From NCBI RefSeq assembly GCF_020740535.1, contig NZ_CP082362.1, positions 6,941,501-7,005,500 of the forward strand: a stretch of 64,000 nucleotides of DNA, written 5' to 3'. Both the position numbers and the translations under genes were made by a program. This document shows positions 9,405 through 18,422 of this stretch, piece after piece (position 1 is the stretch's first letter; each line of letters opens with the position of its first letter). The notes beneath the pieces were generated by a model. It was not told where the DNA came from. It did not search any database and saw nothing but the letters and a program-made list of their open reading frames with translations. This DNA is from Streptomyces profundus. Lineage in GTDB: Bacteria; Actinomycetota; Actinomycetes; Streptomycetales; Streptomycetaceae.

Positions 9405-10589
9405 TCACCGCTCCAGGAGCGTCGGCCTCCCCGCCCGGCGTCGCCGCGCACCGCCAGCCACCACGCCGGTGGCCAGGGCCCCCGCCACCAACAGCGCGCT
9501 CAGCCAGGCCGGCGCGCGATAGCCAAGACCGGCATCCAGCGCCAGCCCACCGGCCCAAGGGCCAAACGCCGCACCGACGTTGAACGCGGCGGTGGCGAAC
9601 CCACCGGCCAGCCGAGGCGCGTCGGCCGCGGCGTAGAGCACCATCGAGATCAGGGTCGAGCCCACGGCGAAGGACAACGCGCCCTGGACGAACACCAGGA
9701 CAAGCATCGCCGCCGGCTCACCGGCGGTCAGGGCCAGCGTTCCCCAGCCCAGCAGCAGAGCCGGCCCGCCGACCCACAGCAGCGGGCCGGAGGCGGTGTC
9801 CGCCAGTCGCCCGGCGATCGTCACCCCGACGAAGGAGCCGAGGCCGAACAGCGCCAGCACCCCGGGCACCCAGGCGTCGACCAGGCCCCCGATCTCGGTC
9901 GCCAGCGGCGCCAGATAGGTGAAGGCGCAGAACGTGGCGCCGTTCACCAGCGCGCCAAGGGCCAGCACCAGCAGCAGCCTGGGACGCCGCAGGGCGCGCA
10001 ACTCGTCACGCGCGCCGGCGCCGGCCACCGCGGCGGGCTCCGGCGCACCCGCTGGGACAGCACGCGGGATCGCGAGCAACGCGGGCACCGACACCAGCGC
10101 GACGGCCCAGAACGCGGCGCGCCAGCCCCAGAGTTGACCCAGCAGCGCACCACAGGGCACCCCCACCACACAGGCGGACGTCACCCCGCCCAACAGCATG
10201 GCGGTGGCCCTCGCCTTGGCATCGGGAGCCACCATGGCGGTCGCTGCGACCAGCGCCACGGCCAGGAAACCGGCGTTGGCCAGGGCCCCGACGACCCGCG
10301 TCGCCAACAGCAGCGGATAGCTGGTGGTCAACGCCCCCAGCACATGGGTGAGCAGAAAGACCGCGAGAAAGGTCCACAGCGCCCCGCGACGGGACCAGCG
10401 CAGACTCAGCAGCGCCATGGCGGGCGCCCCCACGATCATCCCGACGGCGAACGCCGACGTCAGCGAGCCGGCGGCGGAGACGGACACCCCCAGGTCGGCG
10501 GCGATCTCCGGTACCAGCCCGGCCAACATGAACTCGGAGGTCCCCTGGGCGAAGACCGCGAGGCCCAGCAGGAAGACAGCGAATGGCAC
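9405..10589 (-). CDS. MFS drug exporter of the Cmx/CmlR chloramphenicol type
   Basis: A 394-residue, 12-helix major facilitator protein. The N-terminus PFAVFLLGLAVFAQGTSEFM and the loop RVVGALANAGFLAVALV closely follow the actinobacterial chloramphenicol exporters (CmlR/Cmx), and the D-x-x-G-R-x-type loop between helices 2 and 3 is present as LRWSRRGA. I place the start at GTG 10589, because GGAG lies seven bases upstream and because the family begins at exactly this point; an ATG seven codons earlier is the alternative. The protein is expected to sit in the cytoplasmic membrane and export chloramphenicol-like compounds by proton antiport. The helicase gene follows on the same strand. Drug specificity is inferred from family resemblance only. 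Confidence 0.82.
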   Translation of the reverse strand: MPFAVFLLGLAVFAQGTSEFMLAGLVPEIAADLGVSVSAAGSLTSAFAVGMIVGAPAMALLSLRWSRRGALWTFLAVFLLTHVLGALTTSYPLLLATRVVGALANAGFLAVALVAATAMVAPDAKARATAMLLGGVTSACVVGVPCGALLGQLWGWRAAFWAVALVSVPALLAIPRAVPAGAPEPAAVAGAGARDELRALRRPRLLLVLALGALVNGATFCAFTYLAPLATEIGGLVDAWVPGVLALFGLGSFVGVTIAGRLADTASGPLLWVGGPALLLGWGTLALTAGEPAAMLVLVFVQGALSFAVGSTLISMVLYAAADAPRLAGGFATAAFNVGAAFGPWAGGLALDAGLGYRAPAWLSALLVAGALATGVVAGGARRRRAGRPTLLER

Positions 10590-11070
10590 GACAACACTCC
10601 ACAACCACATCGTGGATCGACAAGGAGAATCGACACGGCGGCGGCGTCCCGGACCGGCCCGCCGCGACATCGGTCACGAAGCGCGGGCGGGCCGGGCGGG
10701 GGAGTGCTCAGGCGAGGACGGAAGGTCGTCGATCCGGAGACGGAACATCACGCGGCCACCGTGCGAGAAAGGCCCAAGGGGCGAGAGATACCCAGGGGTC
10801 CGCGAGCCGGTGGCAACGCCCAGCCCGCGCTGGCCCGCACCCGGCTGACGGGGGCGCGGCGGCGCGAGACGACGAGAAGCCACCGGGGGACCGGTGGCTA
10901 GCGTCTGGAAGACTCCGGGCTGGACACGGCAGGCAGCATAGCCGCACCGCCGGGCCACGTCGATCCGCTCTCCCCGCGTCGGCCCCGGTCCGGCCCGTGA
11001 ACGGGCAGCTTCCCGGCGGCGGTGCGTCGCTAGACTGACGCCGCCTTCGCCCAGCCGCCCAGGGAGTGAC
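10590..11070. other. Divergent intergenic region, exporter gene / B3-B4 gene
   Basis: The 481 bases hold the two divergent promoters. The only clear structure is an 8-bp perfect hairpin with a GGGA loop at 10879-10898, which would lie in a long leader or upstream of the exporter transcript. I see no supported gene here. Confidence 0.45.
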
Positions 11071-11829
11071 GTGTCCGCTACCGCCCTCGACTCCGACGAC
11101 CTCAAGGCCCCCGAGGACCTCGCGGCCTGGCTCGCCACCGCGACGGTGGCTCCCGAGATCGGCGCGCTCCGCCCCGATTACCGGGCGCTGCTGATCGCCG
11201 CCGACGGGCTGCGCCCCGGCCCCAGCGACGAGACCAGTGAGCGCCTGCTCGCCGAGGCGGAGAACGAGGCCAGGGCGCGCTTCGCCGACACCCCCCATGG
11301 CGAGCACCCCCATCTCGTGGCCTGGCACGAGGCGTTCCGGGCCGCCGGCGCGAAGCCCAAGCGCACCCGCCCCAGCGCGGACGCGCTGCTGCGACGGCTG
11401 GCCACGGGGCTGCCCCGCGTCAACCGCCTCACGGACATCTACAACGCCATCTCCATCGCCCATGTGGTGCCCCTCGGCGGGGAGGACCTCGACCACTACC
11501 GTGGCGCGCCCCGGCTGGAGCGCGCCACCGGCGAGGAGACCTTCGACACCACGGCGGGCGGCGCGTCCGTGGTGGAGTCGCCCGACCCCGGCGAGGTGGT
11601 CTGGCGGGACGGCCTCGGCGTCACCTGCCGCCGGTGGAACTGGCGCCAGTGCCGCCGCACCCAGCTCACCGACACCACCGCCCGCGCGCTCTTCGTCCTC
11701 GACGCGCTGGGCCCCATGGACACCCCCGCGCTGGAGCGCGCCGGCGACGCCCTGGTCGACGCCCTGCGCACGGCCAGCCCCGACCTGCGGGCCACCACCC
11801 GCCTCATCCCCGCGCCACCGGCCGACTGA
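11071..11829 (+). CDS. B3/B4 tRNA-editing-domain protein
   Basis: A 252-residue soluble protein with the fold of the B3/B4 editing domain of bacterial phenylalanyl-tRNA synthetase beta subunit, occurring here as a free-standing protein. The region LPRVNRLTDIYNAISIAHVV (about residues 113-132) and the following GGEDLDHYRG are the characteristic conserved part of these stand-alone proteins. Stand-alone B3/B4 proteins are thought to clear mischarged tRNA or a related ester, but this is established for few members. The GTG start at 11071 has AGGGAG five bases upstream. It is a single-gene unit followed by a 556-base gap. Confidence 0.75.
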   Translation: MSATALDSDDLKAPEDLAAWLATATVAPEIGALRPDYRALLIAADGLRPGPSDETSERLLAEAENEARARFADTPHGEHPHLVAWHEAFRAAGAKPKRTRPSADALLRRLATGLPRVNRLTDIYNAISIAHVVPLGGEDLDHYRGAPRLERATGEETFDTTAGGASVVESPDPGEVVWRDGLGVTCRRWNWRQCRRTQLTDTTARALFVLDALGPMDTPALERAGDALVDALRTASPDLRATTRLIPAPPAD

Positions 11830-12385
11830 GCGCAGAACCGAAGCCCCGCACCGCCCATTCCGAGGGATGTGCCACGGGTACGCCCTCTGGTTGACACGCG
11901 CTCGGCTGTGCGAAAGTCCTTGAAGGCCATCCCTGACCCAAGTGGTAAGTCGCCGCACGGGCGAGCGGACCGGCCGCCTGGGGGCGCTGGTGTGGTTTCG
12001 GGTACGAGATCCGCGGGATGCGAGGGCTGGCGGGCGATGGCGCCTCCCGGCCCGGCCGGGTGCACGCCGCCGACGCACATCCTTCTTCCGGGCTATGTCA
12101 GTACTCCGCAACGACGCGGATGCCCGGGCGAACACAGGTTCGCCCACCTCCCCCCTGTGGAGCCGTGCCACGGGTCGGGCCGTGCTCCAAGGGCGCATAC
12201 TGGAGGCCCACATGTGCTGCCACTCAATACCCACTCAGCCTCGATGCTGTGTGGAAGGTCTGGAATGGCAGCATGAACGGGGCCCCGGCCGCTGGACGAG
12301 GAGGGTCCGGGCTATGTGATGTGCCGCGCCGGAGTGGGCGTCGGTGCGCGCGGGGTTGATCACAGGGACACTCTGGGGGGCACGA
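11830..12385. other. Intergenic region with an inverted repeat upstream of the STAND gene
   Basis: No gene is supported. The notable structure is an 11-base imperfect inverted repeat, TGCTGCCACTC at 12215-12225 and GAATGGCAGCA at 12263-12273 (one mismatch), separated by 37 bases and about 110-170 bases ahead of the STAND ATPase start. It could be an operator or a leader hairpin. Confidence 0.4.
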
Positions 12386-14536
12386 GTGCGGGATTCCGAT
12401 GGTCGGACACCTGGGGCGGCGGCAGGCGCCCACAACGACCTTTCTGGCACGAACAGCGGCAACAGCGTTCAGGCGACCGCCATCCATGGTGATGTGTACT
12501 TCGGTGATCGACCGCCTCCCGCCTCCCGAACGCCGCGCCAACTGTCGCCGCGGCCACGACATTTCACCGGGCGTGCAGAGCATCTGGCCAAGTTGGACGC
12601 GGTCTTCGAGCGAGCCGTTGCCGAGGGCGCGCCGGGCCTGGTGATGATCAGCGGCCCGCCCGGCGTCGGGAAGACCTCGCTTGCCCTGGCCTGGCTGCAT
12701 CGCCGCATCGCGCGCTTTCCGGACGGGCAGCTCTATGTCGACCTCCGGGGCCACCGCATCCATCAACCGATCGACGTCAGCACCGTGTTGCCCCGCCTTC
12801 TGCACGCGTTGGGTGTGGCACCCGAGACCATACCCGGCGACCTGGCCGGGCAGACCGTGCTGTTCCGGACGGTCACCGCCGACCGGCGGCTGGCGGTGCT
12901 GTGCGACAACGCGATGTCCGCAGCCCAGGTCCGTCCACTGATACCGGCCTCACCGGGCAGCGTATGCCTGGTGACCAGCCGTTGGCGGCTCACCTCACTG
13001 GCGCTGGACGGCGCCGAGATGCTTCCCCTCGGCCCACTGGACACCGGATCGGCCCTCGAACTGCTCGGCCGCATCGTCGGTCAGGAGCGGGTCGCGGCGC
13101 ACGCCGCCGCCGCACGTGAGTTGGTGACGGCCTATGGACGCTTCCCGTTGGCGGTCTGTGTGGGGGCGGCGCTGCTGGCGAGCCGGCCGGGGTGGAACGT
13201 CGCGACCGCCGCCAGTCTTGTGATCAGCCCGCATACGGCAGCCGCCGACGCGCCCGAGGAGGTCTCCATGGACACCAGTCTCGACCAGTTCTATGCCGCA
13301 CTGCCCGAGGCGGCCAGGCGGCTCTATCGACGGCTGGGATCGCATCCCGGCCCGGAGTTCGAAACCGAACTGGCGCTGGCCGTAGCCGAGTCAGGACCTG
13401 CGGTCGGGGATCCGTCCGGCTCGTTGGCGACGCTGGTCGAGGCGAACCTGCTGACAGCGGTCTCGGCCGGCCGTTACCGGTTCCACGATCTGATCCATCG
13501 GCACGCTCAGACGCGCGGCGAGACGGAGGACGAGCCGGCGCAGCGCGTCGAGACGGAGCGGCGCATGATGGACCACTATCTGGCCACCGCCAACGCGGCG
13601 GACGCCGCGGCTTCCCCACTTCGCCGGCGGCCGGAGCCGCATTACGCGTACCCACCGGAAAGCACGCGGACGTTCCCCGATATCGCCAGGGGAATCGCAT
13701 GGTTCACCCTGGAGCACGCCAATCTCATCGCGACACAGCGCCTCGCCGTGGAAAGGGGGTACGACGAGGTGGTATGGCAACTCGCCGACGCGATGTGGCC
13801 GTTGTTCACTTATCTGCGCCCCCACCATGACTGGATCACCAGTCATGAATGGGGTGCCGTCGCCGCCGCGCGCATCGGAAACCCGCTGGGTGAGGCGCGG
13901 ATGCGCATGGGGCTCGGCATCGCCCTTCGCGAAGGCGGTCGCCACGCGGAGGCGCTGACCGCGCTCGATGAGGCACTGGCACTGCGCCGAGCCCTGGACG
14001 ACCGCAGGGGAGAGGGGAACGTGTTGCACTACGTCGGGCTTACGCACCGCCACCTGGGTGACCTGCGACGGGCCGCCGCGTGCCTCACCGAGGCGGTGGA
14101 GCTCCGAAGTGAGGTGGGCGACAAGCGGGGGGTGGCGCGGGGGCAAGCCGAGTTGGGGGATCTGGCGAGCCTGCGAGGAGACCATCAGCGGGCGTTCGCC
14201 CTGCTCGGTTCCGCGCTGGAGACGCTGATGGAGGCGACAGCCGCTGACCACGGCGTGATCGCCCGGCTCCGGCGGCTGATGGGCGAGGCGTGCCTCAGGG
14301 CCGGGCAGCCGGCGGAGGCGCGCGCCCACCTGGAGAAGGCGCTGGTCCTGCTGAGCGAGGTCGGCCCGGTCTTCGAGGCCGGACGTGTGCATGAGGCGCT
14401 CGCCGAGGTGGCGGAGGAGTTGGAGGAGGACGAAACGGCTCGTCTACACCTCGTTCGGGCCGAGGAGGCGTACACCAAGGTCGGCGCCGTATCCGACGCC
14501 CAGCGGGTGGCTCGCCCCGCCGCTGAGCAGGCGTGA
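12386..14536 (+). CDS. STAND (NB-ARC) NTPase with TPR repeats, AfsR-like without SARP domain
   Basis: A 716-residue signal-transduction ATPase. Residues 90-97 are the P-loop GPPGVGKT; LAVLCDNA near 170 is Walker B and CLVTSRW near 195 is sensor 1, the NB-ARC order. A winged-helix segment follows near residue 300 and C-terminal tetratricopeptide repeats run from about 490 to 700 (repeated patterns such as ALTALDEALALRRALDDRRG). Unlike AfsR it has no N-terminal SARP DNA-binding domain; instead residues 20-39 carry SGTNSGNSVQATAIHGDVYF, a short beta-strand motif that recurs at the N-terminus of actinobacterial STAND proteins. I choose GTG 12386, which has a G-run five bases upstream, over the earlier in-frame GTG at 12344. 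Such proteins switch on ATP binding and oligomerisation; the trigger and output are unknown. Confidence 0.75.
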   Translation: MRDSDGRTPGAAAGAHNDLSGTNSGNSVQATAIHGDVYFGDRPPPASRTPRQLSPRPRHFTGRAEHLAKLDAVFERAVAEGAPGLVMISGPPGVGKTSLALAWLHRRIARFPDGQLYVDLRGHRIHQPIDVSTVLPRLLHALGVAPETIPGDLAGQTVLFRTVTADRRLAVLCDNAMSAAQVRPLIPASPGSVCLVTSRWRLTSLALDGAEMLPLGPLDTGSALELLGRIVGQERVAAHAAAARELVTAYGRFPLAVCVGAALLASRPGWNVATAASLVISPHTAAADAPEEVSMDTSLDQFYAALPEAARRLYRRLGSHPGPEFETELALAVAESGPAVGDPSGSLATLVEANLLTAVSAGRYRFHDLIHRHAQTRGETEDEPAQRVETERRMMDHYLATANAADAAASPLRRRPEPHYAYPPESTRTFPDIARGIAWFTLEHANLIATQRLAVERGYDEVVWQLADAMWPLFTYLRPHHDWITSHEWGAVAAARIGNPLGEARMRMGLGIALREGGRHAEALTALDEALALRRALDDRRGEGNVLHYVGLTHRHLGDLRRAAACLTEAVELRSEVGDKRGVARGQAELGDLASLRGDHQRAFALLGSALETLMEATAADHGVIARLRRLMGEACLRAGQPAEARAHLEKALVLLSEVGPVFEAGRVHEALAEVAEELEEDETARLHLVRAEEAYTKVGAVSDAQRVARPAAEQA

Positions 14537-14541
14537 CGATC

Positions 14542-14571
14542 GGCCGGCGCGCGGGATACCGCGCGCCGGCC
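14542..14571. terminator. Hairpin terminator after the STAND gene
   Basis: A perfect 13-bp inverted repeat (14542-14554 and 14559-14571) with loop GATA starts five bases after the STAND stop codon and also serves the convergent PfkB kinase gene. Confidence 0.7.
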
Positions 14572-14630
14572 CGAGCCGCCGGAGCCGGACCGCCCGGCCG
14601 GTCGACGGCCGGCGGCCCTCGCCCGGCGGC

Positions 14631-15578
14631 TCAGCCGTCGTCGCCGGTCCCGGGCAGCCAGGAGCTGATCCTCGTGCGCAGCGGGTACACCTTCCGCAGT
14701 GCGGTCAACTCCCCGGCGGTCAGAAACCCTTCGGCCGCCGTGTCCGCGCCGATCTTCCAACCGGCGAAGAGCACGGCCGACTCCAGCGCCTCTACCGGTT
14801 CGCCGGCGGTGAGCCATCCGTGTAGGAACGAGGCGAACAGCGCGTCGCCGGCTCCGTCGGTGCTGCGCACGGGGCGTGGGGTGACGGCGTCGATCTCGAC
14901 CAGGCGTCCGTCACGAAGCCCCATGACACAGCCCTGCTCGCCCCGCCCGACGGCGGCCAACTGGCAGCCCGGGTAGCGGTCGAGTACCTCGCCTATCCAC
15001 TCCGCGGGCGGGAGCCGGAGCTGTTCGTGACTGCAGAAGAGCACGTCGGCCGCTTCGAACCAGGGGCGTTGCTCCGGATCGGTCAGGTCCGCGGCCAGAT
15101 GGAGGTCCACGGCGACGGGCAGCTTCAGCAGGTTCTTCGCGGTGTGCAGGAAGGGCTCGCCGAAGGGGTTGCTGGCGACGACCACCAGGTCGGCGTCCAC
15201 GGACTGCTCGATGAATCGCTCCATCGGGTAGTCCAGGGACGCCCCTGAGGTCCAGGCGGCTCTGGCCACGCGCCCGTCCGGCTCGACGAGGATCACTGTC
15301 TTCGCCGACTCCGGCGCGTCGGCCACGCCGCGTCCCTCCAGCCCGTGCCGGCGCAGCGCGGCGCGAATGACCTCGCCTGCCTCGTCGGTTCCGACCAGTG
15401 TGCAGATCCTGGGATCGCTTCCCAGGCTCCGCAGAGCACTTCCGATATTGAAAGCGCCGCCGACCACGGCGCATCGCATCCAGGATGTCCGGTGATGCGC
15501 GTGATACGGCAGTGGAAACGTTTCGACCGGCATCGTCATGGCCAGTCTGGTCATTCCTACGATGGTGATGTCAGGCAT
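14631..15578 (-). CDS. PfkB/ribokinase-family carbohydrate kinase
   Basis: A 315-residue sugar kinase of the ribokinase/PfkB family. The N-terminal signature is present as GGAFNIGSALRSLG (about residues 40-53) and the C-terminal signature as STDGAGDALFASFLHGWL (about 249-266), with Asp of GAGD as catalytic base. It should phosphorylate a sugar or sugar-like substrate with ATP in the cytoplasm. The ATG at 15578 is used. The gene is divergent from the GH95 fucosidase gene over a 344-base region carrying palindromes, suggesting joint control; fuculose, another deoxysugar or an unrelated carbohydrate are possible substrates, none provable here. Confidence 0.82.
   Translation of the reverse strand: MPDITIVGMTRLAMTMPVETFPLPYHAHHRTSWMRCAVVGGAFNIGSALRSLGSDPRICTLVGTDEAGEVIRAALRRHGLEGRGVADAPESAKTVILVEPDGRVARAAWTSGASLDYPMERFIEQSVDADLVVVASNPFGEPFLHTAKNLLKLPVAVDLHLAADLTDPEQRPWFEAADVLFCSHEQLRLPPAEWIGEVLDRYPGCQLAAVGRGEQGCVMGLRDGRLVEIDAVTPRPVRSTDGAGDALFASFLHGWLTAGEPVEALESAVLFAGWKIGADTAAEGFLTAGELTALRKVYPLRTRISSWLPGTGDDG
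15515..15524. promoter_or_regulatory. LacI-type operator-like palindrome GAAACGTTTC
   Basis: A perfect 10-base palindrome inside codons 19-22 of the PfkB gene, with the core of many LacI/GalR-family operators. A related inverted repeat, GAAAC-N6-GTTTC, lies at 15660-15675 in the divergent intergenic region. A repressor bound to both could control the PfkB and GH95 genes, but no LacI-family gene is adjacent. Confidence 0.35.
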
Positions 15579-15659
15579 GTTCCTCTCTCCCCCCGTCTTT
15601 CTCGAATTCCGGGCGGGACAAAGCCCGTCGAGTTTGATTGTGAAGGGGGTGCCCGGACA

Positions 15660-15675
15660 GAAACGTTGCAGTTTC
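15660..15675. promoter_or_regulatory. Inverted repeat GAAAC-N6-GTTTC between PfkB and GH95 genes
   Basis: Perfect 5-base arms around GTTGCA in the divergent promoter region, resembling the palindrome at 15515. It lies upstream of the putative GH95 promoter and could be its operator. Confidence 0.3.
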
Positions 15676-15844
15676 CGTGCGGAGACCGAGCAGTGCGACG
15701 ACTCGGGGCGCTGGCGTGGTACGCCGGGGCCGGTTCGGCGACGCTCCCCCCGGCCCGCGCCGCCTCGAGGTGCCTCCAGGACATCCCATGTACTGCTCGT
15801 CAGATCGGGCTGGTTGGTGGTTTTCTCGGTCTCTGCCGGTTCTC

Positions 15845-15873
15845 TTGCCGAGTTTTCATTGGATGTCTAGCCT
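15845..15873 (+). promoter_or_regulatory. Putative sigma-HrdB-type promoter of the GH95 gene
   Basis: TTGCCG (15845-15850) and TAGCCT (15868-15873) are separated by 17 bases and lie about 50 bases before the GH95 start, in a locally AT-richer stretch. The match to the TTGAC/TAGRRT consensus is partial. Confidence 0.35.
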
Positions 15874-15922
15874 GACTCAGGCCCTGGCAACCGTCATGCA
15901 TGTTGGCCCCAGGAGGCCCACG

Positions 15923-18358
15923 ATGAGGCAAGGGATCACGCGTAGGAACGCCATCAGGACGGCGATGGGAGGTGCGGCGGCTATGGCCGTGGGAGGTGTG
16001 TCCGTGGCGTCGGCTACGGCGACGGGCTCCGCCGGGGGCGGTGCGGCGGTGGCCGCTGAGCTGTCGCCCGAGTTGACGCTCTGGTATGACGAGCCGGCGA
16101 ACGAGTGGGAGAGCGAGACGCTGCCGATCGGGAACGGCGCGCTGGGCGCGGCGATCTACGGGGGCGTGGCCGCCGAGCGCCTCCAGTTCAACGAGAAGAC
16201 GCTGTGGACGGGCGGTCCGGGCTCGCCCGGTTACGACTTCGGCAACTGGCGTGAGCCGAGGCCCGGCGCGATCGCGGACGTCCAGGGGCAGTTGGACGCC
16301 AACGGCGGTGCCACGCCGGAGGAGGTCGCGGCCAGGCTCGGACAGGGGAAGACCGGCTTCGGTGCCTACCAGACCTTCGGCGAACTCACCCTGGACTTTC
16401 CCGACACCCCGGAGAACCCCGAAGGCTACCGCCGGGAGCTGAGCATCGCCGAGGCCGTCTCCTCGGTCGGCTACACCGCGGGCGGCGCCCGGCACACCCG
16501 GGAGTACTTCGCCTCCTACCCGGCCGGGGTGATCGTCGGCCGGATCGCGGCGGACCAGGGCGGACAGGTCTCGTTCACCCTTTCCTACGAGGGCCCGCAC
16601 CAGGGCGCCCAGGTGAGCGCGGCCGACGGCCGGATCACCGTGCGCGGCGCGCTCCAGGACAACGGGCTGGTCTACGAGGCGCAGGTCCAGGTGCTGACCG
16701 AGGGCGGCAGCCGGGGTGAGGACGGGAACAGCGTCACCGTCTCGGGCGCCGACGCGGCGTGGTTCGTGCTGTCCGCCGGTACCGACTACGCCGACAGCTA
16801 CCCCGAGTACCGGGGCGACGATCCGCACTCCGCGGTGACCTCGGCCGTCGACGCCGCCGCGGGGCAGGGCTACCAGCAGCTGCGCGACGCCCATGTCGCC
16901 GACTACACCGCGCTGTTCGACCGGGTGGCGCTCGACATCGGGCAGCGGATGCCCACGGACGTGCCCACGGACGCCGTGCTGGCGGGGTACGGCGGCGGGG
17001 GTTCCGCGCAGGACAGGGCGTTGGAGGCGCTGTTCTTCGCCTACGGCCGCTATCTGCTGATCGCGTCCTCGCGTCCCGGCTCGCTGCCGGCGAACCTGCA
17101 AGGGGTGTGGAACGAGTCGACCGCGCCGCCGTGGTCGGCCGACTACCACGTCAACATCAACCTCCAGATGAACTACTGGCCGGCCCATGTCACCAACCTC
17201 TTCGAGACGACGGGTCCGCTGCACGAGTTCATCGACGCGCTCCGCGCCCCCGGACGCGAGTCCGCCCGGCAGATCTTCGAGTCGCGCGGCTGGGTGGTGG
17301 GCAACGAGACCAATCCGTATGGCTTCACCGGAGTGCACGACTGGGCCACCTCGTTCTGGTTCCCGGAGGCCGGCGCCTGGCTCAGCCGGCATCTGTGGGA
17401 CCACTACCGCTTCACCCAGGACACCGGTTTCCTGGGCGCCACGGCCTATCCGATCCTCAAGGAGGTGTCGGAGTTCTGGCTGGACAACCTGCACACCGAC
17501 CCGAGGGACGGGCTGTTGGTGGTCAGCCCCAGCTACTCGCCCGAGCACGGTGACTTCACGGCGGGCGCCGCGATGTCCCAGCAGATCGTCCGGGAGGCGT
17601 TCACCTCGACGCTGGCCGCGGCCGAGGTCCTGGACGCGGATCCGGAGCTGCGCCAGCAACTGGCGACGGCGCTCGAAGGGTCGGACCCGGGGCTGCGCAT
17701 CGGCTCCTGGGGACAGTTGCAGGAGTGGAAGGAGGATCTGGACGATCCGAACAACGATCACCGCCATGTCTCCCACCTCTACGCGCTGCACCCCGGCAAC
17801 CAGATCACGCCGGGCAGCCCGGAGGCGGCGGCTGCCGAGGTCTCGTTGAACGCCAGGGGCGACGGCGGCACCGGCTGGAGCAAGGCGTGGAAGATCAATT
17901 TCTGGGCCCGTCTTGGCGACGGCGACCACGCGCACACCATGTTGGCCGAGCAGCTGAGGCAGTCCACCCTGCCCAACCTGTGGGACACCCACCCGCCGTT
18001 CCAGATCGACGGGAACTTCGGCGCCACATCGGGTGTGGCGGAGATGCTGCTGCAGAGCCATCACGGCGAGGTCGAGCTGCTGCCCGCGCTCCCGGGGAGC
18101 TGGCCCGACGGATCGGTGACCGGGCTGCGTGCCGTCGGCGACGTCACGGTGGACATCAGCTGGGCGGACGGGCAGCCGACGACGGCCCTGCTCACCGCCG
18201 GCCGGGACGGTGTCCTGCGGGTGCGCGGCGATCTGGTGGCCGGGGGCTGCTCGGTCACGGACCGGACGGACGGCGGGGTGACCACGCTGGCGGCCAGTGA
18301 CGGGGTGGTGGAGCTCCGGGCCCGCGCCGGGCACTCCTACGAGATCACCGCCGGCTGA
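15923..18358 (+). CDS. GH95-family glycoside hydrolase (alpha-L-fucosidase type), Tat-exported
   Basis: An 811-residue secreted enzyme of family GH95, an inverting alpha-L-fucosidase/galactosidase family. The start ATG 15923 follows a full AGGAGG. The N-terminus has a twin-arginine signal (TRRNAIRTAMGG, hydrophobic core to about residue 40). Family landmarks are all present: N-terminal super-sandwich domain with LPIGNGALGAAIYGG, the catalytic-domain motif NINLQMNYWPA (about 410-420, the two Asn that help activate water), MSQQIVREAF (about 550-560, general acid Glu), WSKAWKINFWARLGDG and QIDGNFGATSG (about 693-703, Asp). It would remove terminal fucose or galactose from plant polysaccharide or host-type glycans outside the cell. 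It is divergent from the PfkB kinase. Confidence 0.9.
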   Translation: MRQGITRRNAIRTAMGGAAAMAVGGVSVASATATGSAGGGAAVAAELSPELTLWYDEPANEWESETLPIGNGALGAAIYGGVAAERLQFNEKTLWTGGPGSPGYDFGNWREPRPGAIADVQGQLDANGGATPEEVAARLGQGKTGFGAYQTFGELTLDFPDTPENPEGYRRELSIAEAVSSVGYTAGGARHTREYFASYPAGVIVGRIAADQGGQVSFTLSYEGPHQGAQVSAADGRITVRGALQDNGLVYEAQVQVLTEGGSRGEDGNSVTVSGADAAWFVLSAGTDYADSYPEYRGDDPHSAVTSAVDAAAGQGYQQLRDAHVADYTALFDRVALDIGQRMPTDVPTDAVLAGYGGGGSAQDRALEALFFAYGRYLLIASSRPGSLPANLQGVWNESTAPPWSADYHVNINLQMNYWPAHVTNLFETTGPLHEFIDALRAPGRESARQIFESRGWVVGNETNPYGFTGVHDWATSFWFPEAGAWLSRHLWDHYRFTQDTGFLGATAYPILKEVSEFWLDNLHTDPRDGLLVVSPSYSPEHGDFTAGAAMSQQIVREAFTSTLAAAEVLDADPELRQQLATALEGSDPGLRIGSWGQLQEWKEDLDDPNNDHRHVSHLYALHPGNQITPGSPEAAAAEVSLNARGDGGTGWSKAWKINFWARLGDGDHAHTMLAEQLRQSTLPNLWDTHPPFQIDGNFGATSGVAEMLLQSHHGEVELLPALPGSWPDGSVTGLRAVGDVTVDISWADGQPTTALLTAGRDGVLRVRGDLVAGGCSVTDRTDGGVTTLAASDGVVELRARAGHSYEITAG

Positions 18359-18366
18359 CCCGTGAG

Positions 18367-18402
18367 GTCCGGGGCCCCCGCCGGTGGGTGGGGGCCCCGG
18401 AC
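18367..18402. terminator. Bidirectional terminator, GH95 / lactonase
   Basis: Perfect 13-bp inverted repeat (18367-18379 and 18390-18402) with a 10-base loop, between two convergent genes. Confidence 0.7.
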
Positions 18403-18422
18403 GTCCGTGCCGGTGCGCGCCG

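Noticed and set aside
10879..10898. 8-bp hairpin upstream of the exporter gene as a terminator or attenuator
   Set aside because: It is not at a gene end and has no anti-terminator partner or leader peptide that I can see, so it is noted only as a structure.
5655..10901. A 1748-residue plus-strand frame across the helicase and exporter genes
   Set aside because: It is antisense to two well-supported genes and rich in His/Gln/Arg, as expected for the complement of high-GC coding sequence.
11891..11920. TTGACA followed by a possible -10 upstream of the STAND gene
   Set aside because: No acceptable -10 at 16-18 bases; a lone TTGACA in a GC-rich stretch is not enough.
12344..12385. Upstream GTG 12344 as the start of the STAND protein
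   Set aside because: The later GTG 12386 has a G-rich ribosome site, and the extension has no recognisable features.
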